Of a stretch of DNA of 64,000 nt, positions 1-8,458 are shown piece by piece (positions within the stretch are counted from its first letter, which is position 1; each line of letters opens with the position of its first letter). The translations under genes and the position numbers were made by a program. Origin of the DNA: DATEOR01 sp963766725 (GTDB lineage Bacteria > Actinomycetota > Thermoleophilia > Gaiellales > Gaiellaceae). Below the pieces are notes generated by a model that was not told where the DNA came from, searched no databases, and saw only the letters and a program-made list of their open reading frames with translations. The DNA is taken from the NCBI GenBank assembly GCA_963766725.1, contig CAVYBK010000011.1:1-64000 (forward strand), given 5' to 3'.

Positions 1-1
1 C

Positions 2-214
2 GCCTCCTGGAACCAGGCGAGCTGGGCGAGCGCCTCCTGGGCGAACGCGAGCTGGGCGTCGGCTTCGTGGAACTCGGCCAGCTGGGCGAACGCCTCCTGG
101 GCGCAGGCGAGCTGGGCGTCGGCTTCCTGGAACGCGGCCAGCTGGGCAGCCGCTTCCTGGGCCGCGGCGTCCTGGAACGCGGCCAGCTGGGCAGCCGCTT
201 CCTGGGCCGCGTAG
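2..214 (+). CDS. 3' end of a protein with Trp-rich (ASWxx)n tail (partial)
   Basis: The reading frame is open from the window edge to TAG at 212-214 and consists entirely of 14 pentapeptides of the form A-S-W-x-x, where x is mostly A, S, N or Q. No start is visible, so the N-terminal domain lies outside the window. The same pentapeptide tail closes the S8 protease encoded 176 bases downstream, so this is probably a tandem paralogue of that protease (inference). DNA repeats of about 15 and 45 bases underlie the tail, which makes it prone to slippage. The protein ends directly in the repeats, unlike its neighbour, which continues with an acidic C-terminus. Confidence 0.8.
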   Translation, partial: ASWNQASWASASWANASWASASWNSASWANASWAQASWASASWNAASWAAASWAAASWNAASWAAASWAA

Positions 215-265
215 GGCGGGATCGACGCGCCTCAGGGCGCTGATCCCCCGAAGGAGTGAAATTTC

Positions 266-302
266 GGAGCCTCTCCCCAAAAGGGGGAGGCTCCTCTCTT
301 TG
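266..302 (+). terminator. Rho-independent-like hairpin after the partial gene
   Basis: A GGAGCCT/AGGCTCC stem, extended by C-rich/G-rich arms around an AAAA loop with one bulged T, is followed by a pyrimidine run TCTCTTT. It lies 52 bases after the upstream stop codon and about 90 bases before the next start. Confidence 0.6.
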
Positions 303-389
303 CGAGGCCTTAGCTTGCGGTCTGGCGTTCAAACCTCACTCGGCCTTGTGGCCTTGGTGGGGGAGGGAAAGGGACAGGGAGAACATTTG

Positions 390-2228
390 ATGCGGCTCGA
401 TCGCGGCACGAACGGAGATCTTCGGCAGAGCGCCCTCTGGGGCAAGCCCTCCAAGGGCGAGACGCGTTCGAGCGCGCTCTGGGGCAAGCCCGGACGCGGT
501 TTCGTCTCGCTGATCGTCGTCGTGCTGGCGCTGACGGCCTCCACGGCTGCGAGCGCATCGTCCAGGTACGCGTACACGACGCCCGGCCTGCTCACGTCCG
601 CGAAGGCGAACCCCTCGCAGACGTTCAACGTCATCATTCAGGGCGACGCCGACAAGACCACCGGCGCCATCGCCTCGGTCGTCAAGAACGAGCTCAAGAG
701 CGGCGAGGCCGGCCGTGCGAAGGGCATCAAGCGCCAGTTCGCCTCGGTGAACGGCGTCGCCGCGAACCTGACCGGCGTCCAGATCCTCCACCTGGCCTCG
801 AAGAACGGCATCGCCGCGATCACGACGGACTCGCCGGTGCAGCTTGCCGGCAGCTTCTCGAACAAGCAGCGCTGGCCCTTCGTCTCCGGCGTCCAGAAGT
901 TCTGGGCGAACGGGACCTCGGCCGCAACGCCGACGATCGCCGTCGTCGACTCCGGCATCGACGCATCGCGCCCCGACTTCGGCGGCCGCGTCGTCGCCCA
1001 GGTGAACTTGACCTCGCTGGCGGGCAACTCCGCCGGCGACGGCCGCGGCCACGGCACCTTCGTGGCCGGGATCGCGGCGGGCTCGGGCGACGGCTACGCC
1101 GGCGCGGCGCCCGCCTCGAAGCTGGTCTCGATCGACGTCATGGACGACCAGGGCATGGCGATGACGCGCGACGTCATCGCAGCGGCCGACTGGATCCTTC
1201 AGAACAAGGACAAGTACGGCATCCGCGTCGCCAACTTCTCGCTCCACTCGTCCCAGGCGAACAGCTTCATGTACGACCCGCTGGACAAGGCGGTCGAGCG
1301 GCTCTGGCTCTCGGGTGTCGTCGTCGTGGCGGCCGCGGGCAACTACGGCGTCGAGGGTCAGCCGAGCGGCGTGCCGTTCGCGCCGGGCAGCGATCCGTTC
1401 GTGATCACCGTCGGTGCGGACGACATCGACGGCTCCGTCTCGACGAACGACGACTACACCGCACCGTGGTCGGCCTACGGATACACGCTCGACGGGTTCG
1501 CCAAGCCCGACATCGCGGCTCCGGGCCGGTACATGGTCGGCCCTGTGCCCGCCGCTTCGACCCTCGTCACGGAGAAGCCGACGAGCGTCGTCGCCCCCGG
1601 CTACATCCAGCTCTCCGGTACCTCGTTCGCGGCTCCGGTCGTCGCCGGCGCCGCCGCCCAGATCCTCTCGGCGCATCCCACGTGGACGCCCGACCAGGTC
1701 AAGGGCGCGCTGATGGTGACGGCGCGGCCGGCCGGCGATTCGGCTCCGCTCTCGGCAGGCGTCGGCGTGGTCGACGTCGCGAAGGCAGTCGCGCTCTCCA
1801 GCGCCCCGAACCCGAACGCGGCACTGAACAAGTTCGTCACCACCGACGTCTCCGGCGGCAAGGCCTTCGACGCGGCCAGCTGGGCCAGCACGGCCTCCGC
1901 CAACGCGTCCTGGGCGAGCGCCTCCTGGTCGGATGCTTCCTGGGCTTCCGCGTCCTGGAACCAGGCCAGCTGGGCGAGCGCCTCCTGGGCCTCCGCCTCC
2001 TGGGCCTCGGCCTCCTGGGCGAGCGACTCGCAGTCGGCCGCCTCGTGGGCGAGCGCGTCTTGGGCATCCGCCTCCTGGTCGGACAACGCCGAGGTCGAGG
2101 CGCCGTCCGAGGAGGGCGAGTACCTGAGCGACGCCGAGCTCGCGGAGTTCGCAGCCGATCTCGGGATCGTCGATCCTGGCGCCGAAAGCGGCGATCCGGC
2201 CGATACGACCCCTCCGCCGCTTCCGTGA
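390..2228 (+). CDS. Secreted S8 (subtilisin-like) serine protease with ASW repeats
   Basis: A 612-residue subtilase. The catalytic triad is visible: Asp187 in VVDSGID, His221 in GHGT and Ser412 in SGTSFAAP, with the oxyanion Asn in AAAGN. ATG at 390 was chosen because AGGGAGA lies about 8 bases upstream; an in-frame TTG at 300 overlaps the terminator. The N-terminus carries two copies of SALWGKP (residues 14-20 and 28-34) before one hydrophobic segment (about 38-55), which looks like a signal peptide with a long basic n-region. After the protease domain come about 15 A-S-W-x-x pentapeptides (about residues 490-575), then an acidic tail ending in prolines. The protein is probably exported; its substrate is unknown. 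It follows a gene with the same tail type, so the pair may be a tandem duplication. Confidence 0.9.
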   Translation: MRLDRGTNGDLRQSALWGKPSKGETRSSALWGKPGRGFVSLIVVVLALTASTAASASSRYAYTTPGLLTSAKANPSQTFNVIIQGDADKTTGAIASVVKNELKSGEAGRAKGIKRQFASVNGVAANLTGVQILHLASKNGIAAITTDSPVQLAGSFSNKQRWPFVSGVQKFWANGTSAATPTIAVVDSGIDASRPDFGGRVVAQVNLTSLAGNSAGDGRGHGTFVAGIAAGSGDGYAGAAPASKLVSIDVMDDQGMAMTRDVIAAADWILQNKDKYGIRVANFSLHSSQANSFMYDPLDKAVERLWLSGVVVVAAAGNYGVEGQPSGVPFAPGSDPFVITVGADDIDGSVSTNDDYTAPWSAYGYTLDGFAKPDIAAPGRYMVGPVPAASTLVTEKPTSVVAPGYIQLSGTSFAAPVVAGAAAQILSAHPTWTPDQVKGALMVTARPAGDSAPLSAGVGVVDVAKAVALSSAPNPNAALNKFVTTDVSGGKAFDAASWASTASANASWASASWSDASWASASWNQASWASASWASASWASASWASDSQSAASWASASWASASWSDNAEVEAPSEEGEYLSDAELAEFAADLGIVDPGAESGDPADTTPPPLP

Positions 2229-2304
2229 CGCTCGGGCGCTGAAGCCAGAGGCCGGCTCAAGGTCGGGACTCACCCTTTCGGGGGAATTTGAAAACGGGGT
2301 CAGG

Positions 2305-2337
2305 GCGTCCCTCGAACGGGGGACGCTCCCCCTTTCT
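2305..2337 (+). terminator. Hairpin terminator of the S8 protease gene
   Basis: GCGTCCC (2305-2311) pairs with GGGACGC (2320-2326), followed by the pyrimidine run TCCCCCTTTCT. It lies 76 bases after the protease stop and before the promoter region of the next gene. Confidence 0.65.
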
Positions 2338-2431
2338 GCAGGTCGTACCTTGCAGCTATGGCTCTGCGGCCCCGCGCGTACGCGTGGAACGGAGCGTCCT
2401 TCGGCGCATGGCGTCCCCTGGAGTGAAATAG

Positions 2432-5179
2432 ATGAGCGCAGTCTCGAGCGAATTTGGCGCAACCGAGCGCCGTAGCGGGCCCGAACCGCCCGAGGAATCG
2501 CTCTCGCGCCAGGCCAAGCTCTACCTCTTCACAGTCGCCGCGGTCGCCGTCGTCGTCGCCCTCGTCCCGCTCTCGCATTTGAAGCCCGGCTCGCACGGCT
2601 GGCCGACGTTCCTCGTCCTCGCCTCATGTGCCGCGATCGCGCAGCTGTTCGTGGTGCGGACGCCTCGCGATCAGTCGTACCACACGACGATCGTCTTCCT
2701 GATCCCGGCGGCCATGCTCCTCCCGCCGGAGCTCGTTGCCCTGATGGGCGTCGTCCAGCACATCCCCGAGTGGCTGAAGGTTCGCTACCCCTGGTACATC
2801 CAGGGCTTCAACATCGCCAACTACACGCTGAACGGCTTGGCGGCGTGGGTGGCGGTGCAGATCGTGGAGAGCTGGAACCTGAACCCGGACGTGACGTTCG
2901 CGCTCGCAGGGCTCGCAGCTTCCGTCGTCTTCGTCACGCTGAACCACGTCCTGCTCGCGACCATGCTCCATTTCGCGCGCGGCCACACGCTGCGAGAGAC
3001 CGGTCTCTTCTCCACAGAGAGCCTCTCGACCGACTTCGTGCTCGCAGCGCTCGGCGTCGCGTTCGCGGCCATCTGGACGTGGAACCCATGGCTCCTTCCG
3101 ACCGCCGTCGCCCCGCTCCTCCTGATCCACCGCTCGCTGAGCGTCCCCGCCCTCCAGGAGGAGGCGCGCGTCGATCCGAAGACCGGCCTCTTCAACGCCC
3201 GCTACTTCGCCGCCGAGCTGCGCGAGGAGTTGGCGCGCGCGGGCCGGATGGACCGGCCGATGTCGATCATCATGGCCGACCTCGACCTTCTCAGGGACAT
3301 CAACAACTCCTACGGCCACCTCGCCGGCGACGCCGTCCTCAAGGGGATCGCAGAGGTCTTCCGCAAGCAGCTGCGGCATTACGACGTTCCCGCCCGGTTC
3401 GGTGGGGAGGAGTTCGCCATCCTCCTGCCCGAGACCCCGCCGGAGCAAGCGCTCGAGATCGCCGAGCGCATCCGGCGGGCGGTTGCCGACCGGCGCTTCG
3501 AGGTCGAGACGTCGAGCGAGCCGATCCGCGCCACGATCTCCCTCGGCGTCGCGGGCTTCCCAAAGGACGGGACCGACCCGAACGAGCTCATCCACCAGGC
3601 CGACCTCGCCGTCTACCGCGCCAAGCTCCAGGGCCGAAACCGCGTCCAGGGAGCGAGCTCCGAGCCGCTGCTCCTCTCGCCCACGGAGCGCCCGGCCAGG
3701 CTCGCGGCCGTACCTGAGGACGGGGAGTACGCATCGGTCGTCTCCCGCGCCATGCCCGAGCAGCGCGCCAGCGAGCGCCGCGAGCAGGCGCAGCCGCGCC
3801 CGCACACACCAGGACGCCCGCACTTCCTCGCACTCTCGCCGCCCGTCGCCGCGCTCGTCGCCCTCGTCTCGATCGCCGGGATCGGGGCCGGAATCGCAGG
3901 AGCCCTCTTCGGGACGAACGACGACCTCATCGGCCTGATCGCGATCATCATCCTCGTCGGCGGGGGGCAGGCGCTCTCCCTCGAGATGGAGGCAGGCTCG
4001 ATCTCCGTGAGCGCCGTCGGCGCCCTCGCGGGCGCAGCGCTCTTCGGGCCGCGGGCAGCCTTGCCGCTCGCCGTCGCCACCGTTGCAGTGGAGTGGAGCT
4101 CACGTCGCGACGCCTGGTACTACGTCTGCTTCAACATCGGCGCACTCAGCCTCGCCTCACTCGCCGCGGCCGCGGTCTTCAGCATCGGCTCGAGCGACAC
4201 GCCCACGGGCGAGCTCGTCATCGCCGCGGCCGGCCTGGTCGCCGGCGGTGCGTACTTCGTGGTCAACACGGGGCTCCTCTCGGGCGCGATGGCGCTCGAA
4301 GGGCATGACAAGTGGAGGGGCGTCTGGAACGAGCGCTTCTCGTGGCTCTTGCCGCACTACGTCGCCTTCGGCGCAGTCGGCGGGGCGATCGCTCTCGCGT
4401 ACTCGGCCATCGGACTCTACGGCCTCGCCGTCTTCGTCCTCCCGCTCTTCCTCATGCGCAAGACGATGGCCACCTACCTCGGGCACACCGAGAAGTCGAC
4501 GAAGAAGCTCCGGAAGGCCGCAGAGACCATCCGGCAGCAGAACGTCTCGCTCGAGCAGGCGAACCGGCTCCTCAAAGAGCGCTCCACCGCCGCGATGGAG
4601 AGCCTCTCGGCCACGGTGGACGCGCGAGATGCCTACACGGCCGGCCATTCGCGCCGCGTCCAGCAGCTCGCCCTCGCCATCGGACGAGAGCTGGGGCTTT
4701 CGCAGGCCGAGCTCGACCTTCTCGGGCACGCGGCGCTCTTCCACGACATCGGGAAGCTCGCCATCCCGGACTCGATCCTCCTGAAGCCCGCGAGCCTCAC
4801 CACCGACGAGTGGGCGCTGATGCAGCGCCACGCGGACGAGGGCGCGCGCATCATCGACCGCCTCGGCTTCCTCCAGGACGCGGTCCCGGCGATTCGCCAC
4901 CACCACGAGCGCTTCGACGGCACCGGCTATCCGGACGGCATCGCCGGCGAGGAGATTCCCCTCGGCGCGCGCATCATCCACGTCGCCGACGCGCTCGACT
5001 CGATGCTCACGACCCGCATCTACCGCGCGGCACGCCCGGCCGACGAGGCTCTCGAAGAGCTCCGGCGCGGGTCCGGCAGCCAGTTCTGTCCGCGCTGCGT
5101 CTCGGCGCTCGAGCGCCTGCTCCAGACCGAGGAGTCCGGCGAGACCCGGCCGCCCTCGAAGCTCATCGCCACCGCCTGA
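2432..5179 (+). CDS. Membrane GGDEF / HD-GYP c-di-GMP turnover protein
   Basis: A 915-residue protein with domain order: membrane region (about 25-235), GGDEF domain (about 245-400), second membrane region (about 460-670), helical linker (about 685-720) and HD-GYP domain (about 725-890). The GGDEF active site is GGEEF at residues 324-328, with the inhibitory RxxD site (RHYD) five residues before it. The HD-GYP part has His771-Asp772, HHH near 823 and GYP at 832-834. It could therefore both make and hydrolyse c-di-GMP at the membrane; which activity dominates is not visible. GGAG lies 8 bases before the ATG. Two separate polytopic membrane modules on either side of the cyclase suggest fusion of two sensor enzymes. 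Confidence 0.92.
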   Translation: MSAVSSEFGATERRSGPEPPEESLSRQAKLYLFTVAAVAVVVALVPLSHLKPGSHGWPTFLVLASCAAIAQLFVVRTPRDQSYHTTIVFLIPAAMLLPPELVALMGVVQHIPEWLKVRYPWYIQGFNIANYTLNGLAAWVAVQIVESWNLNPDVTFALAGLAASVVFVTLNHVLLATMLHFARGHTLRETGLFSTESLSTDFVLAALGVAFAAIWTWNPWLLPTAVAPLLLIHRSLSVPALQEEARVDPKTGLFNARYFAAELREELARAGRMDRPMSIIMADLDLLRDINNSYGHLAGDAVLKGIAEVFRKQLRHYDVPARFGGEEFAILLPETPPEQALEIAERIRRAVADRRFEVETSSEPIRATISLGVAGFPKDGTDPNELIHQADLAVYRAKLQGRNRVQGASSEPLLLSPTERPARLAAVPEDGEYASVVSRAMPEQRASERREQAQPRPHTPGRPHFLALSPPVAALVALVSIAGIGAGIAGALFGTNDDLIGLIAIIILVGGGQALSLEMEAGSISVSAVGALAGAALFGPRAALPLAVATVAVEWSSRRDAWYYVCFNIGALSLASLAAAAVFSIGSSDTPTGELVIAAAGLVAGGAYFVVNTGLLSGAMALEGHDKWRGVWNERFSWLLPHYVAFGAVGGAIALAYSAIGLYGLAVFVLPLFLMRKTMATYLGHTEKSTKKLRKAAETIRQQNVSLEQANRLLKERSTAAMESLSATVDARDAYTAGHSRRVQQLALAIGRELGLSQAELDLLGHAALFHDIGKLAIPDSILLKPASLTTDEWALMQRHADEGARIIDRLGFLQDAVPAIRHHHERFDGTGYPDGIAGEEIPLGARIIHVADALDSMLTTRIYRAARPADEALEELRRGSGSQFCPRCVSALERLLQTEESGETRPPSKLIATA

Positions 5180-5226
5180 GCCTCTTGCGGGCCGTCTAGC
5201 CTGCTCTATCCTTTGCAGCGACCGCC

Positions 5227-5910
5227 ATGGCCCGGTCGCAGCGCTACACCGACGAGATGCTCCTCGACGAGCTCCGTGGCTGTGCAAAACGGCTCGGACG
5301 CTCGCCGACGATGCGCGAGTTCTCGCTCGACGCCCGGGCGAAGCCGCATCCGCAGACCATCGTGGCGCGCTTCGGCAGCTGGAACGGGGCGAAGAGGCGC
5401 GCCGGGCTCGTCGCGCGGCGGTTCGCCACTCGCGAGGAGCTCCTGCTTCAGCTCCGGGAGCTCGGCGCCGAGCTGGGGAGGACCCCGACGGGCGCCGATC
5501 TCGAGCGGAGGCGGCGTTCGCTGCCGTCGAAGTCGCTCTACTGGCAGACGTTCGGCTCGTTCCGCTCCGCGCTCCGCGCGGCCGGCTTCGACGTTCCCAG
5601 GGCGAAGGAGCGCTCCGAGCGCGCGGTGGAGGAAGGCGTTCGCCTCGCGACGAGGCTCCGCCGGTTGCCGACCTTCGAAGACTGGGCACGGGAACGGACT
5701 CTGAACCCTCGGCTCCCGAGCGAATGGCAGGTCTACCGGCTCTTCGGCGGGCGCGCGGGCGCCTGGGCTGCCTTCCTCGCGAAGGTGGAGCGGCGGCTCG
5801 CTAGCGGGCAGCCGCGCGAGCCGCGGCGGGCGCGGCCAGCGAAGCCAGGAGCGCGAGGCAGGAGCGGTGCTCCTCGGGCGCGCGCACGGCGGGGAGGGGC
5901 TTCTCGCTGA
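5227..5910 (+). CDS. Homing-endonuclease-associated repeat protein
   Basis: 227 residues built from three units of about 55 residues, each starting with a helix (for example YTDEMLLDELRGCAKRLGRS), then a PT..(E/D)F/L turn and a second helix ending in FGSW or FGSF. This pattern matches the homing-endonuclease-associated (HNH-associated) repeat family, presumed DNA-binding helix-turn-helix-like modules. No HNH nuclease domain is present. The last 20 residues are Arg/Ala-rich and lie antisense to the end of the next gene, overlapping it by 110 bases, so the C-terminal tail may be an overrun. No good ribosome binding site is seen. The function is unknown. Confidence 0.75.
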   Translation: MARSQRYTDEMLLDELRGCAKRLGRSPTMREFSLDARAKPHPQTIVARFGSWNGAKRRAGLVARRFATREELLLQLRELGAELGRTPTGADLERRRRSLPSKSLYWQTFGSFRSALRAAGFDVPRAKERSERAVEEGVRLATRLRRLPTFEDWARERTLNPRLPSEWQVYRLFGGRAGAWAAFLAKVERRLASGQPREPRRARPAKPGARGRSGAPRARARRGGASR

Positions 5911-6613
5911 AGGCCATGTCGGGCTGGAAGGACTCGGTCCGAACGACCTGGCCGCCACTCACGGAGAGAAGCGTGCCCTCGGAGACCTCGCGGCTGACGA
6001 GCGAGACGCCCGCATAGCTCTCGACGAGCTCGAGCGCGGCCTTCGTGGACGCGAAGAAGAGCGCGTGGCGCCCCTCGCCGATCCAGAGCGGCCTGCCCAT
6101 CCCGCGGGCGAGGTACACGACGTCGGGCTCGCGCTCGTCCATCCAGGCGCTCGCCATCGAGCCGTACAGTTTGTCCAGGGCCCGCGCCGAGCTCCGTTCG
6201 AGCTCCATGAGCGCGAAGATCGCCTCGGAATCGACGGTCATCTTCGGCGCTGCGCGCTCGAAGCCGTACTCCGCGAAGATCTCCTCGTCGTTGCGAATGA
6301 TCCCGTTGTGGATCCCGATGACCGACCCGTGACGGATCGGATGGTTGTTGGCCTCGAGGCTGGGATGGCCCTTCGTGTAGTCGCGGACGTGGACGAGGGC
6401 CTGTCTCGCGTGTCCCGGCACCCGGATCGAGTCGAGGAGCCGGCTCGCGCCCGAGCGCTGCTTGTGGATCGCGAGCGCGACATCGGGCCCGCGGTAGCAG
6501 TAGCCGGCGGCGTCGGATCCCCGTTCGGAGATCGCGGCCATGAGAATCTGGGTAGCGAGGGTGGGGTCGACCCGACTCGAGTCGCTGAGGCTATATCCGG
6601 CGATCCCACACAA
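5801..6613 (-). CDS. Class II glutamine amidotransferase
   Basis: 270 residues beginning M-C-G-I-A-G-Y: Cys2 is the N-terminal nucleophile of Ntn-type glutaminase domains, which fixes the start at TTG 6613-6611 because the Cys must be exposed by Met removal. Other family motifs are RGSDAAG (about 31-37), a HVRDYTKG-like segment (about 75-82) and NNHPI...HNG (about 88-105). The protein is a stand-alone glutaminase domain similar to YafJ-type proteins; no synthase domain is attached, so the ammonia acceptor is unknown. Its last 110 bases overlap the convergent upstream gene. It is divergent from the sigma factor gene at 6693, with 79 bases between starts. Confidence 0.85.
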   Translation of the reverse strand: MCGIAGYSLSDSSRVDPTLATQILMAAISERGSDAAGYCYRGPDVALAIHKQRSGASRLLDSIRVPGHARQALVHVRDYTKGHPSLEANNHPIRHGSVIGIHNGIIRNDEEIFAEYGFERAAPKMTVDSEAIFALMELERSSARALDKLYGSMASAWMDEREPDVVYLARGMGRPLWIGEGRHALFFASTKAALELVESYAGVSLVSREVSEGTLLSVSGGQVVRTESFQPDMAFSEKPLPAVRAPEEHRSCLALLASLAAPAAARAAAR

Positions 6614-6692
6614 GACGAATGACCACTATAGCCATCGGCCCGGCCCGCTCCGAGCACCATCCCTCTTATCGGTAACGCGCCTCAAGGCGCCA

Positions 6693-7703
6693 TTGATTCA
6701 GGCCGATAGACGCCTCGTGGGACAGCGCCCAGTCTCCAAGCTGCCGCGACCCGAGCCGGAGCCCGAAGCTCTCGAAACCGATGAGCCGAAGCTCGAGCTC
6801 GTCGCGGACCCGGCTGCACTCGACGCTCCGGTCGACGACGACGAGCAGGAAGAGGCCCGCGAAAAGCTCCTTCCCGGGCCGACGCAGGATCCGCTCAAGC
6901 TCTACGTCCGCCAGATCGGCGACGGCCCGCTTCTGACCGCCCAGGAGGAGCGCGAGCTCGCCCGCCGCAAGGACGAGGGCGACGAGGAGGCCAAGAAGAA
7001 GCTCATCGAGTCGAACCTGCGCCTCGTCATGTCGATCACGCGGAACTACGTGAACTCGGGCGTCCCACTGCTCGACCTGATCCAGGAGGGCAACCTCGGC
7101 CTCATCAGGGCGGTGGAGAAGTTCGACTACAAGATGGGCTACAAGCTCTCGACGTACGCGACGTGGTGGATCCGCCAGGCCGTCACACGCGCGATCGCCG
7201 ACCAGGGGCGGACGATTCGCCTGCCCGTCCACGTCGTCGACCAGGTTCGGCGCGTCATGCGCGCCCGCCGCGTCCTCACCCAGAAGCTGAACCGCGACCC
7301 GCTCCCGCACGAGATCGCCAAGGAGAGCGGCTTCGACGTCAAGCGCGTCAACGAGCTCCTCGACCTCGTCGAGGACCCCGTCAGCCTCGAGACGCCCGTC
7401 GGCGACGGCGACTCCATGTACGGCGACATGCTCGAGGACGTCAACGCCGAGCAGCCGGAGCTCGTCCTCGCCGAGCTTCTGCGCGGGGTCGAGCTCCAGA
7501 TCGCGCTGGAGAAGCTCTCCGACCGCATGCGACACGTGCTCGAGCTCCGCTTCGGCCTCGTCGGCGAAACGCCGAAGACCCTCGAGGAAGTCGGCACCGA
7601 GCTCGGCGTCACGCGCGAGCGCGTCCGCCAGCTCGAGTCCCGCGCGCTTCGCGAGCTCCAGGCCGCGGCGCCGGACCTTCGCTTCTATCTCCGCGCCGAG
7701 TAA
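6693..7703 (+). CDS. RNA polymerase sigma-70 factor (group 1/2)
   Basis: 336 residues from TTG 6693 (AAGG six bases upstream); GTG 6717 is an alternative. An in-frame ATG at 6540 lies inside the divergent amidotransferase gene and is unlikely. Region 1.2 (DPLKLYVRQIG), region 2 (NLRLVMSITRNYV, then DLIQEGNLGLIRAVEKFDY, then STYATWWIRQAV), region 3 and region 4 (TLEEVGTELGVTRERVRQLE) are all present. The N-terminus is short and acidic without a clear region 1.1, unlike the second sigma factor at 8417-9478, so this is probably an alternative, RpoD-related sigma factor. No anti-sigma gene is adjacent. Confidence 0.92.
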   Translation: MIQADRRLVGQRPVSKLPRPEPEPEALETDEPKLELVADPAALDAPVDDDEQEEAREKLLPGPTQDPLKLYVRQIGDGPLLTAQEERELARRKDEGDEEAKKKLIESNLRLVMSITRNYVNSGVPLLDLIQEGNLGLIRAVEKFDYKMGYKLSTYATWWIRQAVTRAIADQGRTIRLPVHVVDQVRRVMRARRVLTQKLNRDPLPHEIAKESGFDVKRVNELLDLVEDPVSLETPVGDGDSMYGDMLEDVNAEQPELVLAELLRGVELQIALEKLSDRMRHVLELRFGLVGETPKTLEEVGTELGVTRERVRQLESRALRELQAAAPDLRFYLRAE

Positions 7704-7729
7704 TCACGGCGGCGGGTAGCGTCCCGGGC

Positions 7730-8458
7730 ATGTTCTGGGACGTCCATTCCCACGTGGTCCCGTCCGGTGACGACGGCGCGAAGAGCCTGGAGGAGGGGAT
7801 CGCTCTTTGCCGGACCGCGAGCGAGCGCGGCACGAGCGTCCTCTTCGCCACGCCGCACGTCTGGCCGAGCCTGACGCTCACCGAGGACCGGGAGCAACGG
7901 GTGCGCGAGGCTCACGCCGAGCTCGCCGGGGAGGCATCGTCCTTCGGTCTCGACCTCCGGCTCGGCTTCGAGCTCACCCCGGCGGCCCCGCTCCTCGACG
8001 ACGACGTGGAGCGGTATCGGCTCGGCGACCTCCCGGCTGTCCTCATGGAACTCCCTTTCCAGGGCTCTCTGCGGCTCGCTGAGGCCCTTGGAGAGCGGAT
8101 CCAGGGCTCGGGATTGGTGCCCGTGATCGCGCATCCTGAGCGCTCTGAGGCCGTCGTCGGCGATCCTGGCCTCGCGGCGGGTCTCCGGGAGCGGGGCTGG
8201 CTCCTGCAGATGAACGCGACGAGCGTCCTCGGCTACCACGGTGCGGCCATCGAGCTGACCGCGTGGGGTCTCCTCGAGGAGGGCGCCGTCGACCTCTTCG
8301 GCTCGGACGGGCACCGGACGGCGCGGCCCGCGACGCTCGACGACGCCTACCGGCTCGTGGAGGCGCGCATGGGGGAGGGGGCCCGAAGGCTCTTCGACGG
8401 AAGCGCGCTCGCCGGGCTAGCGGCTGGCGACGGCGTCGATCTCGCGCAGGGACGCTAG
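7730..8458 (+). CDS. PHP-family phosphoesterase, CpsB/CapC-like
   Basis: 242 residues. The PHP metal ligands are visible: DVHSH at the N-terminus, ATPH near residue 43, AHPER near 138 and GSDGH near 195. Overall length and the DVHSHVVPSGDDGAKS opening match the manganese-dependent tyrosine-phosphatase branch (CpsB/YwqE) that normally acts on capsule-regulating kinases. No Wzc-type kinase or capsule gene is nearby, so the substrate is open. The start lies 26 bases after the sigma factor stop, suggesting cotranscription. The last 42 bases overlap the convergent rpoD gene. Confidence 0.85.
   Translation: MFWDVHSHVVPSGDDGAKSLEEGIALCRTASERGTSVLFATPHVWPSLTLTEDREQRVREAHAELAGEASSFGLDLRLGFELTPAAPLLDDDVERYRLGDLPAVLMELPFQGSLRLAEALGERIQGSGLVPVIAHPERSEAVVGDPGLAAGLRERGWLLQMNATSVLGYHGAAIELTAWGLLEEGAVDLFGSDGHRTARPATLDDAYRLVEARMGEGARRLFDGSALAGLAAGDGVDLAQGR

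Noticed and set aside
2..214. CRISPR-like array at the left edge
   Set aside because: The repeats are in-frame pentapeptide codons of variable spacing without unique spacers.
2229..2431. Possible c-di-GMP riboswitch before the GGDEF/HD-GYP gene
   Set aside because: The conserved GEMM core sequences were not found; the visible structure is a terminator for the preceding gene.
336..2462. A 708-codon minus-strand frame opposite the S8 protease
   Set aside because: It is Arg/Gly-rich, has no domain, and mirrors the codon bias of the protease; a typical GC-rich shadow.
6540..6692. N-terminal extension of the first sigma factor to ATG 6540
   Set aside because: It would lie inside the divergent amidotransferase gene and adds no sigma region.
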